39,629 bases of DNA, from NCBI GenBank assembly GCA_902624655.1, contig CACNYJ010000007.1:1-39629 (forward strand), in the 5' to 3' direction. The translations under genes were made by a program, and so were the position numbers. The DNA comes from an uncultured Thiothrix sp. GTDB taxonomy: Bacteria; Pseudomonadota; Gammaproteobacteria; Poriferisulfidales; GCA-002705445. The stretch's first letter is position 1; the number at the start of each line of letters is the position of its first letter. The notes beneath the pieces were generated by a model. It was not told the origin of the DNA and made no database searches. It saw only the letters and a program-made list of their open reading frames with translations. Shown piece after piece: positions 1-8,961 of this stretch.

Positions 1-1066
1 CTGCAACAGGATGAATTGCATATTTTACTTCAACTCCCTTTTCCTTAAGGAGATCACACATCTCTCTTAGTGCATGTTGTGCTTGAGAAACTGCCATACC
101 ATAACCAGGAACTATAATTACTTTTTGCGCATTACCCATAATGAATGATGCATCATCAGCACTTCCGCGTTTAACGTTTCCTTTCGGACTTGCTGCAGCT
201 GCAGCTGCTTCATCTGAGTCTCCACCAAATCCCCCTAATAAAACGTTAACAATTGATCTATTCATACCTTTACACATAATATAACTTAAAATGGCGCCAG
301 AAGACCCAACCAGTGCTCCAGTTATTATTAAGGCAGTATTTTGAAGTGTAAAACCAATTCCGCATGCTGCCCATCCTGAGTAGGAGTTAAGCATCGATAC
401 AACTACAGGCATATCAGCTCCACCAATTGGAAGAACAATGAGGAAACCAATAAGAAATGATAAACCAACAATAGTCCAAAAGTATTGCTCAGTTGATGGA
501 TCCATTGGTTCAGCGGATATCATAAAAATTAAAGCCAATATAGCTAAGAATATAACCAAATTTATAAGATGTTGTCCTTTAAATACTAATGGGTTCCCGC
601 TAACTAAGCCTTGTAATTTTGCAAACGCAATAACAGATCCTGAAAAAGTAATGGCTCCGATTGCAAGTCCTAAACTCATTTCAACCATGCTTCCAGTTGT
701 AATTATGCCGCCATCAAAAAAGGCTGATGGATTTTTATAAGCTCCGATTGCAACAAAAACGGCTGCCAGACCAACAAGGCTATGAAAGGCCGCTACTAAT
801 TGAGGTAAAGCAGTCATACTAATTTTCAAAGCTAGGATTGCACCAAAAACACCACCAATTACAACCGCAATAATAATATTTGTATAACTTCCTAAGCCAA
901 GACCTGATCCATGTAACAGCAGAGTTGTAACAACTGCTATTGTCATTCCAATCATTCCATAAGTGTTTCCTTTTCTTGCGGATACGGGTGATGATAAGCC
1001 TTTTAATGCAAGTATGAAGAGTACTGCCGATAAGAGATACGCAAAACCAAAAATTGTATTATCCAT
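1..1066 (-). CDS. pntB: NAD(P) transhydrogenase subunit beta, 3' end beyond window
   Basis: Membrane and NADP(H)-binding subunit of the proton-translocating transhydrogenase, which uses the proton gradient to reduce NADP+ with NADH. The frame is open from an ATG at 1066 to the window edge and gives 355 residues. The N-terminal half is a series of hydrophobic helices. The last visible residues (HPVAG context near position 1) match the start of the NADP-binding domain III, so roughly the last 100 residues of a typical 460-residue PntB lie outside. It is the third gene of a pntAA-pntAB-pntB operon, 12 bp after pntAB. Identity is very likely; completeness cannot be judged. Confidence 0.95.
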   Translation of the reverse strand, partial: MDNTIFGFAYLLSAVLFILALKGLSSPVSARKGNTYGMIGMTIAVVTTLLLHGSGLGLGSYTNIIIAVVIGGVFGAILALKISMTALPQLVAAFHSLVGLAAVFVAIGAYKNPSAFFDGGIITTGSMVEMSLGLAIGAITFSGSVIAFAKLQGLVSGNPLVFKGQHLINLVIFLAILALIFMISAEPMDPSTEQYFWTIVGLSFLIGFLIVLPIGGADMPVVVSMLNSYSGWAACGIGFTLQNTALIITGALVGSSGAILSYIMCKGMNRSIVNVLLGGFGGDSDEAAAAAASPKGNVKRGSADDASFIMGNAQKVIIVPGYGMAVSQAQHALREMCDLLKEKGVEVKYAIHPVA

Positions 1067-1078
1067 TTACTTTCCCTA

Positions 1079-1363
1079 TTATTTTTTCTTTTTAAACATT
1101 GCCAACATTCTCTGCGCGACCATAAAGCCACCAAATATATTTACAGATGCTAGAAGAACTGCAATTAGTCCCATGGTGCTAGACAAATCTATTAAACCTT
1201 TACTTGCAACGGCTGCGATTAACCCGCCAACAATTATTACTGAGGAAATTGCATTTGTAACCGCTAATAAAGGCGAGTGAAGTGCTGGAGTTACTCCCCA
1301 AACAACATAAAAACCTACAAAAACCGCAAGCACGAATATTGTAAATAAGCTTAAAAAATCCAT
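1079..1363 (-). CDS. pntAB: NAD(P) transhydrogenase subunit alpha 2 (membrane part)
   Basis: A 94-residue membrane subunit carrying the transmembrane helices that form the C-terminal part of PntA in two-subunit enzymes such as that of E. coli. Three hydrophobic stretches are visible (about residues 3-25, 35-55 and 62-85), followed by a lysine tail. The segment VTPALHSPLLAVTNAISS is the usual conserved region. The start ATG overlaps the pntAA stop by one base (TAATG), indicating translational coupling. The split alpha subunit is the Rhodospirillum rubrum-type three-subunit arrangement, not a broken gene. Confidence 0.95.
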   Translation of the reverse strand: MDFLSLFTIFVLAVFVGFYVVWGVTPALHSPLLAVTNAISSVIIVGGLIAAVASKGLIDLSSTMGLIAVLLASVNIFGGFMVAQRMLAMFKKKK

Positions 1364-2514
1364 TATGAAACTCCCTTAACTATTTCATTCACTATAGCAC
1401 CATCTTTGGTAACTAAAGTATTTTTCACTGTCTCGTCTTCCCAATCAAGTTCTAAACTTTTTGTTTCCGAATTTACATGTGGGGATAAAAAATTAAGTAA
1501 ATTTTTTGCAAAGAGTGTGCTTGCATCCTTAGGAAGCTCGCCGGGTAAATTATCATAGCCAACAATTTTAACTCCATCAGCATCCACAACTTGATTTCTT
1601 TCTGCTAATTCACAATTTCCACCTGTCTCTACAGCCAAGTCAACTATTACAGACCCAGTTCTCATTGAGTTAACCATCTCCTTTGAGACAAGTTTAGGGG
1701 CTGGTCTTCCTGGTATCAGCGCTGTAGTGATTACAATATCTTGGTCTTTAATATGATTTTTTATAACTTCTTGTTCTTTCTTTTTATAGTCTTCCGTCAT
1801 TTCTTTTGCATAACCACCTGAAGTTTCTGCTTCTTTCATTGCTTCTTCATCAACAATTAAAAACTTTCCTCCGAGACTTTCAACTTGCTCTTTGGTCGCG
1901 GCTCTTACATCATAAGCAGTAACAATTGCCCCCATCCGTTTTGCTGTAGCAATTGCTTGAAGGCCTGCAACACCTACGCCCATTATGAAAACTTTTGCAG
2001 GTGCAACTGTACCAGCTGCAGTCATCATCATTGGGAAAGCACTATTAAAATTATTAGCACCTTTGATTACAGCTTGATAGCCTGAAAGATTAGATTGAGA
2101 TGATAAGACATCCATAGATTGTGCTCTGCTAATTCTTGGCATCAAGTCCATGGCAAATGTTGTTATTGATGCTTTCGCATATTCATCAATGTCATCTTTA
2201 GCGCTAAGAGCAGACATATGAGAAATAACCATTACATCTTTTTTACACATTGAAATCTCGTCAATTTTATCTTTAGACGTCAACAGTCTTTGAATCTTGA
2301 ATACAATATCCGCGTCCTTTAGTGTATCTTTTGTATTTGGAGCAATTTTTGCTCCCACATCTTCAAAAATTTTATCAGTAAATCCTGAGTTTAGCCCAGC
2401 ACCACTTTCTACTGTTACATCAAAGCCCATAGAAGTAAATTTTTTTACTACTTCAGGTGATGCTGCAATTCTTGTTTCGCCTTCTCTATTTTCTTTTGGT
2501 ATTGATATTTTCAT
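1363..2514 (-). CDS. pntAA: NAD(P) transhydrogenase subunit alpha 1 (NAD-binding)
   Basis: Soluble NAD(H)-binding domain I of transhydrogenase, 383 residues, of the alanine dehydrogenase/PNT family. The N-terminus (MKISIPKENREGETRIAASP) is the family signature start. A Rossmann motif GVGVAGLQAIATAKRMG lies near residues 178-194 and is followed by YDVRAATKEQVESLGG. The protein stops before any membrane helix, which is supplied by the next gene. It is first in the three-gene operon. The 127 bp upstream hold no other gene and should contain the promoter. Confident. Confidence 0.96.
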   Translation of the reverse strand: MKISIPKENREGETRIAASPEVVKKFTSMGFDVTVESGAGLNSGFTDKIFEDVGAKIAPNTKDTLKDADIVFKIQRLLTSKDKIDEISMCKKDVMVISHMSALSAKDDIDEYAKASITTFAMDLMPRISRAQSMDVLSSQSNLSGYQAVIKGANNFNSAFPMMMTAAGTVAPAKVFIMGVGVAGLQAIATAKRMGAIVTAYDVRAATKEQVESLGGKFLIVDEEAMKEAETSGGYAKEMTEDYKKKEQEVIKNHIKDQDIVITTALIPGRPAPKLVSKEMVNSMRTGSVIVDLAVETGGNCELAERNQVVDADGVKIVGYDNLPGELPKDASTLFAKNLLNFLSPHVNSETKSLELDWEDETVKNTLVTKDGAIVNEIVKGVS

Positions 2515-2641
2515 TAATGCAACTTATATAATTATTTTTTCTTATAGATGGTACGACAATATATTCTAATATTCCAAAATACTCAAGACAAAAATACCCA
2601 AAAAGGGCTATAAAATATGAAAATTAAAAAAAATTACTCAA

Positions 2642-3277
2642 TCAGTGTATATTTTCACTATTATAATCATCGGAATCAGCAAGATCTATTTTTTGTCTAT
2701 CCTCAGCCAATTCATCGTTATCCAGGAGGCCCAATTGTCTTTTTTCAGAGTCAGAAAATTCAACAATATCGTCTAATTTTGGAAGTTGGTTTATTGAAAC
2801 TAAATTATGAGAATTTAAAAACTCTTTTGTCGTGCCAAATATCGCTGGTCTTCCTGGCGCATCCTTATATCCTAAAATTTTTATCCACTCTCTCTCTAAC
2901 AATGTTTTAATAATATTACTGCTGACACTTACACCTCTTACCGACTCAATCTCGGTACGAGTAATTGGCTGTCTGTATATAATTAAGGCTAAGGTTTCCA
3001 TAAGTGCTCGTGAATATTTTTGTGGTTTTTCAGGATAAAAATTCGATACCCATTTATTACAATCTTCGGCAACTTGGAATCTAAAACCAGATGCTACTTT
3101 TTTTAATTGCACACCAGAATCTTTGTAATTTTCAATAATCTCATCTATGGTTGATTGTATAGATATCCCCGATAAATCTTCTTGAGAAAAAAAATCTCTT
3201 AATTGCTTGATTGAAATAGGATTAGGTGAAGAAAAAATTAGCGATTCAATTATTTTTTTACATTCACTTTTTTTCAC
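2642..3277 (-). CDS. scpB: Segregation and condensation protein B
   Basis: Partner of ScpA and SMC (or MukB-like) in the condensin complex that compacts and segregates chromosomes; cytoplasmic, nucleoid-associated. The 211-residue protein has the two winged-helix modules typical of ScpB. Recognisable pieces are ALMETLALIIYRQPITRTEIE and SVRGVSVSSNIIKTLLEREW (residues about 90-137), then GYKDAPGRPAIFGTTKEFL. An acidic tail follows. It lies 17 bp after scpA in a two-gene operon. The SMC partner is not in the window. Confidence 0.95.
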   Translation of the reverse strand: MKKSECKKIIESLIFSSPNPISIKQLRDFFSQEDLSGISIQSTIDEIIENYKDSGVQLKKVASGFRFQVAEDCNKWVSNFYPEKPQKYSRALMETLALIIYRQPITRTEIESVRGVSVSSNIIKTLLEREWIKILGYKDAPGRPAIFGTTKEFLNSHNLVSINQLPKLDDIVEFSDSEKRQLGLLDNDELAEDRQKIDLADSDDYNSENIH

Positions 3278-3294
3278 ATGAGCCTCAATTTAGC

Positions 3295-4107
3295 TTATTT
3301 AAGTTTTAAATGAATAGTTGAATCATTATTTGCTTGTGCACAATCAATTAAAGATAATTTAATTAATTCTAACACAGCTAGGAATGAGACAATTAAACCG
3401 TACTTTCCCTCACTAGAATTTAATAAAGTTCTAAAATCAATAAATTCTAATTTATTTAGCGAATTTAATATATTTGTCATTTTTTCCCGAACTGATAAAT
3501 AATCTTTCTTAACGTCATGTGACTTCAGATATTTATTTTGCTCAAGAAGTTCGTGAAATACGACAACTAGTTTTTCCAAATCAACAACTTCTTTTTTTTG
3601 CTCTTTTAATATGGGCTTAAAGGAAACTTTTTTTGGTAAATAGAAGTCACGATCAACTCGTGATAAGTCATCAATGTTAATGCTTGCCTTCTTATATCTT
3701 TCGTATTCTTGTAATCGTCTAATTAGTTCTGCCCTTGGATCGTCTTCCTCTTCTGTAGCAACATTTCTTTGGGGTAATAAAAGTTTTGATTTTATTTCTG
3801 CAAGCGTTGCTGCCATTAGCATATATTCCGCTGCGAGCTCAAGTTTTAATTCTCTCATTAAATCGATATATTGAATGTACTGATCAGTTATCTTAGAAAC
3901 CGGCAGTTCTAAAATATCAAAATTTTGGCTTTTAATTAAGTAAAGCAAAAGATCCAAAGGCCCCTCAAATGACTCTAAAACGACTTCCAAAGCATCTGGT
4001 GGTAAATATAGATCCTTGGGGGCAGATAAGTAGGGCTCACCTTTCACATAGGCTAATGGTACACTGATGTTTTTTAAATCTTTGAATTCTTCCGATTTAG
4101 TATCCAT
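3295..4107 (-). CDS. scpA: Segregation and condensation protein A
   Basis: Kleisin subunit of the SMC-ScpAB condensin, bridging the ATPase heads. It has 270 residues. The core motif LESFEGPLDLLLYLIKSQNFD at about residues 47-67 is the kleisin N-terminal signature, followed by ITDQYIQYI and LAAEYMLMAATLAEIKSKLLLP. A charged linker then leads to a C-terminal winged-helix region. The extra 40 residues ahead of the kleisin motif are usual in proteobacterial members. The start at 4107 diverges from yciB over about 87 bp that presumably holds both promoters. Confidence 0.95.
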   Translation of the reverse strand: MDTKSEEFKDLKNISVPLAYVKGEPYLSAPKDLYLPPDALEVVLESFEGPLDLLLYLIKSQNFDILELPVSKITDQYIQYIDLMRELKLELAAEYMLMAATLAEIKSKLLLPQRNVATEEEDDPRAELIRRLQEYERYKKASINIDDLSRVDRDFYLPKKVSFKPILKEQKKEVVDLEKLVVVFHELLEQNKYLKSHDVKKDYLSVREKMTNILNSLNKLEFIDFRTLLNSSEGKYGLIVSFLAVLELIKLSLIDCAQANNDSTIHLKLK

Positions 4108-4194
4108 AGACTCACAGCATGGTATTATATAAATTATATTATATCATTATATGAATTTAACTAAACATATTTCTAAAAATAATTGGGGTTGATT

Positions 4195-4797
4195 TTGAAA
4201 GCTTTTATTGATTTTGTACCAGTTTTACTCTTTTTTCTAACATATATATTTTTTACTGATATACCTTTCCAATATATTCAATATTCAAATGAAATATTTA
4301 ACATAGCCCTTAGCAGTGATAAAGGAAGTAGTATTTATTTTGCCACCTTAATTTTGATGGTTGCGTACTCACTCCAGTGTTTTATCTTAGCTCTTTTGAA
4401 ACAAATAAGAAAAATACATGTCATTACTTTGGTTATAATTCTTGTTGCCGGCATTAGCACCTTATACTTCAAAAACCCTTTATTTATAAAAATTAAACCA
4501 TCAATCGTATATTGGGGATTTGCATTATTTTTCATTGCTAATCTTGTGATTGGGAAAGAAAATATAATTAAAAAACTTATTCAAGATCAAATTACACTTG
4601 ATGATAGAAATTGGAAATTTTTGACAAATTCGTGGATAGTTTTCTTCTTATTATGCGGAGTTTTAAATTTATATGTAGCTTACTCTTATCCAGAAGAGAC
4701 ATGGGTTGGGTTTAAATTTTATATACTTGGAATTGTTTTACCAGTAATCTTTATAATTCTAAATGGAATTTATCTAAGTATGTATGCAAAAAAATAA
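4195..4797 (+). CDS. yciB: YciB inner-membrane septation/envelope protein
   Basis: YciB (also called IspA, septation protein A) is a multi-pass inner-membrane protein linked to septation and envelope maintenance. The product is 200 residues with five or more hydrophobic segments. Family landmarks include KAFIDFVPVLLFFLTY at the start, W..L...W..FFLLCGVLNLYVAY and a C-terminal GIYLSMY. I chose the third of three in-frame TTG codons (4183, 4189, 4195). It gives the usual MK.F.DF.P start and has TTGGGG at a suitable distance upstream. A start at 4183 would add four residues. It converges on mlaA with only 2 bp between stops. Confidence 0.9.
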   Translation: MKAFIDFVPVLLFFLTYIFFTDIPFQYIQYSNEIFNIALSSDKGSSIYFATLILMVAYSLQCFILALLKQIRKIHVITLVIILVAGISTLYFKNPLFIKIKPSIVYWGFALFFIANLVIGKENIIKKLIQDQITLDDRNWKFLTNSWIVFFLLCGVLNLYVAYSYPEETWVGFKFYILGIVLPVIFIILNGIYLSMYAKK

Positions 4798-4799
4798 AA

Positions 4800-5525
4800 C
4801 TAATCTTCTATATCGGAAGTTAAATCCGAATCATCAAGATTACCGTCTGCAATATCAAATTCTCTTTGTTCAAAGAATGCATCTTTGTAAAGTGTATATT
4901 TATCATTTGATATCTCTTTTGCTATTTCCTCTTTAGCGAGAAGATTCGATCTAGCATCAACAGCGTTTATACCAACCATTATATTTCTAAAAGAAATATC
5001 ATCTAACCAAGCTAATGGGTTTAAGAACATAGATAAAACTCTTCCCGGTACATCTCTTGCACTGCTTGATCCTAAGAGTGGAAGAACAATATATGGTCCA
5101 GATCCTGCTCCAAGATAGCCCATTGTCTGTCCTAGATCTTCAGGTGAATGTTCTAAGCCCATGCGTGAGGCAACATCAAAAACCCCACCCATTCCAATTG
5201 TCGAATTTATAGCTAATCTCCCAACAGAAACTGCAAAACCCTCTGGTTTGGCCTGGAATAAGTTATTAATAGCGTTATCTATTTCATTTAAATTAGAGAA
5301 GAAATTTGATACCCCGTTTCTAATAGGTTCTGGTGTGATCGAACTATAACCTTTAGCTAATGGCTTAAATAGAACCGAGTCAAATGCATCATTCATAGCG
5401 AAAACTGGTCTGTTTACTGATTGCAATGGATCGTTTGCATCGGTCAGCGAGTTTCCAGAATATGTGGCACAGCCACTAGATAAAATCGCCACTATACCTA
5501 TTAAAATAATTCTGATTTCTCTCAT
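4800..5525 (-). CDS. mlaA: MlaA (VacJ) outer-membrane phospholipid-transport lipoprotein
   Basis: Outer-membrane lipoprotein of the Mla pathway that removes mislocalised phospholipids from the outer leaflet and passes them to MlaC. The N-terminus is a short lipoprotein signal with lipobox LSSGC. The mature part shows the family motifs NDPLQSVNRPVFAMND, INSTIGMGGVFDVASRMG, EDLGQTMGYLGAGSGPYIVLP and LGSSSARDVPGR. I place the start at the ATG at 5525 because GGGAG sits 6-7 bases upstream; the open frame extends 8 codons further to 5549. No other mla gene is in the window. Confidence 0.93.
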   Translation of the reverse strand: MREIRIILIGIVAILSSGCATYSGNSLTDANDPLQSVNRPVFAMNDAFDSVLFKPLAKGYSSITPEPIRNGVSNFFSNLNEIDNAINNLFQAKPEGFAVSVGRLAINSTIGMGGVFDVASRMGLEHSPEDLGQTMGYLGAGSGPYIVLPLLGSSSARDVPGRVLSMFLNPLAWLDDISFRNIMVGINAVDARSNLLAKEEIAKEISNDKYTLYKDAFFEQREFDIADGNLDDSDLTSDIED

Positions 5526-5589
5526 ATTCTCTCCCATTTTAGAGCCCATATATAAATATAATAAGCTCGATAACTATAGAAGTACAGCA

Positions 5590-6798
5590 TTAGTTTTTTG
5601 GTTTATTTTTAAGTCTTAGCGCATTTAAAGCAATAAATCCTTCAGCATCTTTATGATCATAACTATCCATATCATCCTCAAAAGTTGCAAGATTTGCACT
5701 ATATAGACTATTTTTTTCTGACTTTCTTCCTTTGATTATCACATTTCCCTTATATAGAGATAATTTTACAGTTCCATTAACGTTTTTTTGAGTAGAATCT
5801 ATAAATTTTTGCAAGTTCTCTCTTTCTGGGCTAAACCAAAAACCATTATAAATATAATTTGCAAATTTTGGCATTAACTCGCTTTTCAAATGTGTGACTT
5901 CCCTATCTAAGGTTATTGATTCAATAGCTCTTCTCGCATTTAATAGGATAGTTCCACCTGGTGTTTCATAACATCCTCTAGATTTTATTCCAACAAATCT
6001 ATTTTCAGTGATATCCAATCTTCCAATCCCATTTGCAGCACCAACATCATTTAACTTTTGCAAAATTTTGGCAGGACTCAAAGTTTTTCCATCAATACTT
6101 ATAGGGTCACCATTAAAAAACTCAATTTCAAGATCTTCATGTTTATCGGGTGCATTTTTTGGTGATACAGTCCATCTCCACATATCCTCTGGAGCTTCAA
6201 CCCACGGATCTTCAAGCACCATTCCCTCATAAGAAATATGTAATAAATTTGCATCCATGGAATAAGGTGCGGAGTTACTTTTATCAAAATCAACCGGGAT
6301 ATTATTTGCTTTTGCATATGATATAAGTTTTTCTCTTGAGCTTAAATCCCACTCTCTCCAAGGAGCAATTATTTTTATATCTGGGTTAAGTGCATAAGCA
6401 GATAATTCAAAACGAACTTGATCATTACCTTTGCCTGTTGCTCCGTGAGCAATGGCGTCAGCACCACACTTATTTGCAGTATCTACTAATTTTTTTGAAA
6501 TAAGCGGGCGTGCAATTGCAGTTCCAAGAAGGTATTGTTCCTCATATATTGTATTTGCTCTAAACATTGGAAAGACATAATCTTTTACAAACTCCTCTTT
6601 AAGATCTTCAACGAAAATTTGTTTTACTCCAAGGTCTTTTGCTTTGGCTTTAGCAGAATCTATTTCTCCAACTTGTCCAAGATCAGCTGTGTATGTAATC
6701 ACTTCGCATCCGTATTTTTCTTGCAGCCACTTAACTATAATTGATGTATCTAAACCGCCCGAGTAAGCAAGAACAACTTTATTAATCTCTTTACTCAT
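5590..6798 (-). CDS. argG: Argininosuccinate synthase
   Basis: Condenses citrulline and aspartate with ATP to argininosuccinate, the penultimate step of arginine synthesis; cytoplasmic. It has 402 residues, the normal length. The N-type ATP pyrophosphatase loop AYSGGLDTS is at residues 11-19, with [17 protein letters not shown] near 118-134. The start ATG overlaps the grxD stop by one base (TAATG), so the two are co-translated. It is last in a run asnB-like, grxD, argG. Confidence 0.97.
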   Translation of the reverse strand: MSKEINKVVLAYSGGLDTSIIVKWLQEKYGCEVITYTADLGQVGEIDSAKAKAKDLGVKQIFVEDLKEEFVKDYVFPMFRANTIYEEQYLLGTAIARPLISKKLVDTANKCGADAIAHGATGKGNDQVRFELSAYALNPDIKIIAPWREWDLSSREKLISYAKANNIPVDFDKSNSAPYSMDANLLHISYEGMVLEDPWVEAPEDMWRWTVSPKNAPDKHEDLEIEFFNGDPISIDGKTLSPAKILQKLNDVGAANGIGRLDITENRFVGIKSRGCYETPGGTILLNARRAIESITLDREVTHLKSELMPKFANYIYNGFWFSPERENLQKFIDSTQKNVNGTVKLSLYKGNVIIKGRKSEKNSLYSANLATFEDDMDSYDHKDAEGFIALNALRLKNKPKN

Positions 6799-7115
6799 TA
6801 GGATGAGGTAGCTTCTTCAATCATTTTTTTAAGCTCGCCTTTTTCGTGGAGCTCTAAAGTGATGTCGCAACCACCTACAAACTCCCCATTAATATATAGT
6901 TGGGGGAAAGTTGGCCAATCTGCATATTTTGGAAGATTTTGAAAGATATCTGGATCCATTAATATGTTTACATATGCGAACTCTTTTCCGCATTGCTTTA
7001 AAGCTTCGGCCGCTTTACTAGAAAAACCACACTGCGGCATTTGTGGTGTGCCTTTCATGTATATAATGACTTTATTGTTTTCCACTTGTTCTTTGATTCT
7101 TGCTAAAGCATCCAT
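6798..7115 (-). CDS. grxD: Monothiol glutaredoxin, Grx4 type
   Basis: CGFS-type monothiol glutaredoxin that carries or transfers [2Fe-2S] clusters. The active site CGFS is at residues 29-32 of the 105-residue product, inside [17 protein letters not shown]. The glutathione-binding [19 protein letters not shown] segment follows. The start is the ATG at 7115, giving the standard [10 protein letters not shown] opening with a purine-rich stretch upstream; the frame stays open to 7163 and would overlap the preceding gene. Stop and argG start overlap by one base. Confidence 0.94.
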   Translation of the reverse strand: MDALARIKEQVENNKVIIYMKGTPQMPQCGFSSKAAEALKQCGKEFAYVNILMDPDIFQNLPKYADWPTFPQLYINGEFVGGCDITLELHEKGELKKMIEEATSS

Positions 7116-7135
7116 AATTTCTTTTCGTCTCCAAA

Positions 7136-8905
7136 TTAAAAATTCAAATTTTGCTGCAACCATAATTCAGTGGCTGCTGCGTGCCATAACTTGTTTCCCT
7201 CAATAGCCGTTCTAAAATCATTTGGCTTTTTCAGCAATTTATCAATATATGGCCTATTATATAAGTTTCTATTATAACATTTATTTGAGCATAGAATATC
7301 ATAAATAAATTCATAAAATTCGCCTCTGATATACTTTAATGCAGGCATTGGGAAATAACCTTTTGGTCTGGAAATGACATCACTTGGTAAAATATTCTCA
7401 GCAATTTTTTTTAAGATGTTTTTACCTTCTCTTTTCATATGAAGGGTTGGTTCAATTTTAAAAGATGCTTCAATTAATAAATGATCAAGAAATGGAACTC
7501 TAGCTTCTAAACCCCATGCCATAGTCATGTTATCCACTCTTTTTACAGGGTCATCTACAACAAGCGTTGTAATATCTAGATTCAAGACTTTGCTTATCAA
7601 GTCATGATTACCCATTTCATGAAATCGATTTTTAATAAATTTTGTAGTAAAGTCTTCTTTAAAATCTTCATTTATGAATTCAAGTATTTCTTGATGAGGT
7701 CGGTCAACATAATGTTTAATGAAATTTTCATAACTATTTAATTCTTTTTGAATTTTTTGATACCAAAAATAACCTGCAAACCCTTCATCTGCGCCTTGGC
7801 CTGACAAAACTACTTTTACGTCTTTGCTTACCTTTTCTGAGAGCAAGAAAAAGGCAATGGCGTCTTGAGCAACCATAGGTTCTGACATTTTTTTAAAACC
7901 TTCTGATAATCTTGGCAAGACATCAGAATTTTTAATAACGTACTTTTTATGTTTTGTGTTAAATCTACTTGAAACTTGATCTGAGTAAAAGAACTCACTT
8001 CCTTTTTCTTCTTCGTCATCTTCAAACCCAATACTAAATGTTTTTATATTATCAAATTTATTTTTGGCTAAAGCTACAATTAAACTTGAGTCAAGCCCTC
8101 CTGATAGTAAAATACCAACATCAGTATCTGAAGCATCAATTCTTTTCTCAACGGATTGGATTAAAGATTCTTCGATTAAAGTTTGCGCCTCAGCTTCATC
8201 TTTAATTAAATTTTGATTATGAGTATTCTCCAATTGCCAATACTTTTGGATAAAAGGCTCTTTTCCTTTCTCAATAATCATGTAATGTCCTGGAATGAGT
8301 TTTTTAATATTTGTAAAAAGAGTTTTTGGCGCTGGAATTGAAGAGTGTAGTGAAAAATGTAAATGAAGTGATTGTGAATCAAATTCTATTGGAAAGTCTT
8401 TTTTTATAATTAAAGATTGTAATGATGATCCAAATCTAAAGAAATTAGGCTGATTTACATAATATAATGGTTTAACACCAAATCTGTCTCTCGCAAGAAA
8501 AAGTTTCTTATTTTTATTATCCCATATTGCAAATGCAAAATCGCCTTCAAATTTTTTTAAACAATCATTACCCCATTCGATATAACTCTTGAGAATAACC
8601 TCGGTGTCACTTGTTGTTCTAAAAATATGTCCTATTTTTATTAGTGTTTTTCTTAAATCTTTATAATTATAAATGCACCCGTTATAAACCATTTCTAATT
8701 TTGCTTCGTCATCAAAAAAGGGTTGATTTGAAGCAGATGATAAATCAATAATTGATAGCCTTGAGTGGCCAAGAGAAATTGGATAATTAATACTGTATCC
8801 AGAATAGTCTGGGCCTCGCGACCTAATTGTACTTAACATCATTTGAATGTTTTCACAATCTTGAGATTGACTGTTATATAAGTATTCGCCAACTATTCCA
8901 CACAT
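7136..8905 (-). CDS. AsnB-family amidotransferase, probably N-acetylglutaminylglutamine amidotransferase type
   Basis: Glutamine amidotransferase of the asparagine synthetase family, 589 residues. Cys2 is the glutaminase nucleophile (MCGIVGE), RSRGPD and NGCIYNYKDLR belong to the class II glutaminase domain, and LLSGGLDSS is the ATP-pyrophosphatase loop. NGCIYNY (not NGEIYN), LSGQGADEGFAGY, DDPVKRVDNMTMAWGLEARVP, RPKGYFPMPALKYIRG and the 589-residue length match, as I remember it, the TIGR03104 group. That group makes the osmolyte N-acetylglutaminylglutamine amide. Its usual partners, the NAGGN synthase and an M42-type peptidase, are not adjacent. Classical AsnB is the alternative. It ends 20 bp before grxD. 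Confidence 0.75.
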   Translation of the reverse strand: MCGIVGEYLYNSQSQDCENIQMMLSTIRSRGPDYSGYSINYPISLGHSRLSIIDLSSASNQPFFDDEAKLEMVYNGCIYNYKDLRKTLIKIGHIFRTTSDTEVILKSYIEWGNDCLKKFEGDFAFAIWDNKNKKLFLARDRFGVKPLYYVNQPNFFRFGSSLQSLIIKKDFPIEFDSQSLHLHFSLHSSIPAPKTLFTNIKKLIPGHYMIIEKGKEPFIQKYWQLENTHNQNLIKDEAEAQTLIEESLIQSVEKRIDASDTDVGILLSGGLDSSLIVALAKNKFDNIKTFSIGFEDDEEEKGSEFFYSDQVSSRFNTKHKKYVIKNSDVLPRLSEGFKKMSEPMVAQDAIAFFLLSEKVSKDVKVVLSGQGADEGFAGYFWYQKIQKELNSYENFIKHYVDRPHQEILEFINEDFKEDFTTKFIKNRFHEMGNHDLISKVLNLDITTLVVDDPVKRVDNMTMAWGLEARVPFLDHLLIEASFKIEPTLHMKREGKNILKKIAENILPSDVISRPKGYFPMPALKYIRGEFYEFIYDILCSNKCYNRNLYNRPYIDKLLKKPNDFRTAIEGNKLWHAAATELWLQQNLNF

Positions 8906-8961
8906 AATAATTTATATCATAATAATGAAAAAAATAATTTATATAAATTTTAATTGAAAAA

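Noticed and set aside
438-740. Plus-strand open frame within the first kilobase
   Set aside because: The minus strand encodes PntB continuously across it; no ribosome site or family support for the plus frame.
1079-2514. Split pntA as a frameshifted pseudogene
   Set aside because: The two pieces correspond to the natural PntAA and PntAB subunits, each with its own start and a one-base overlap.
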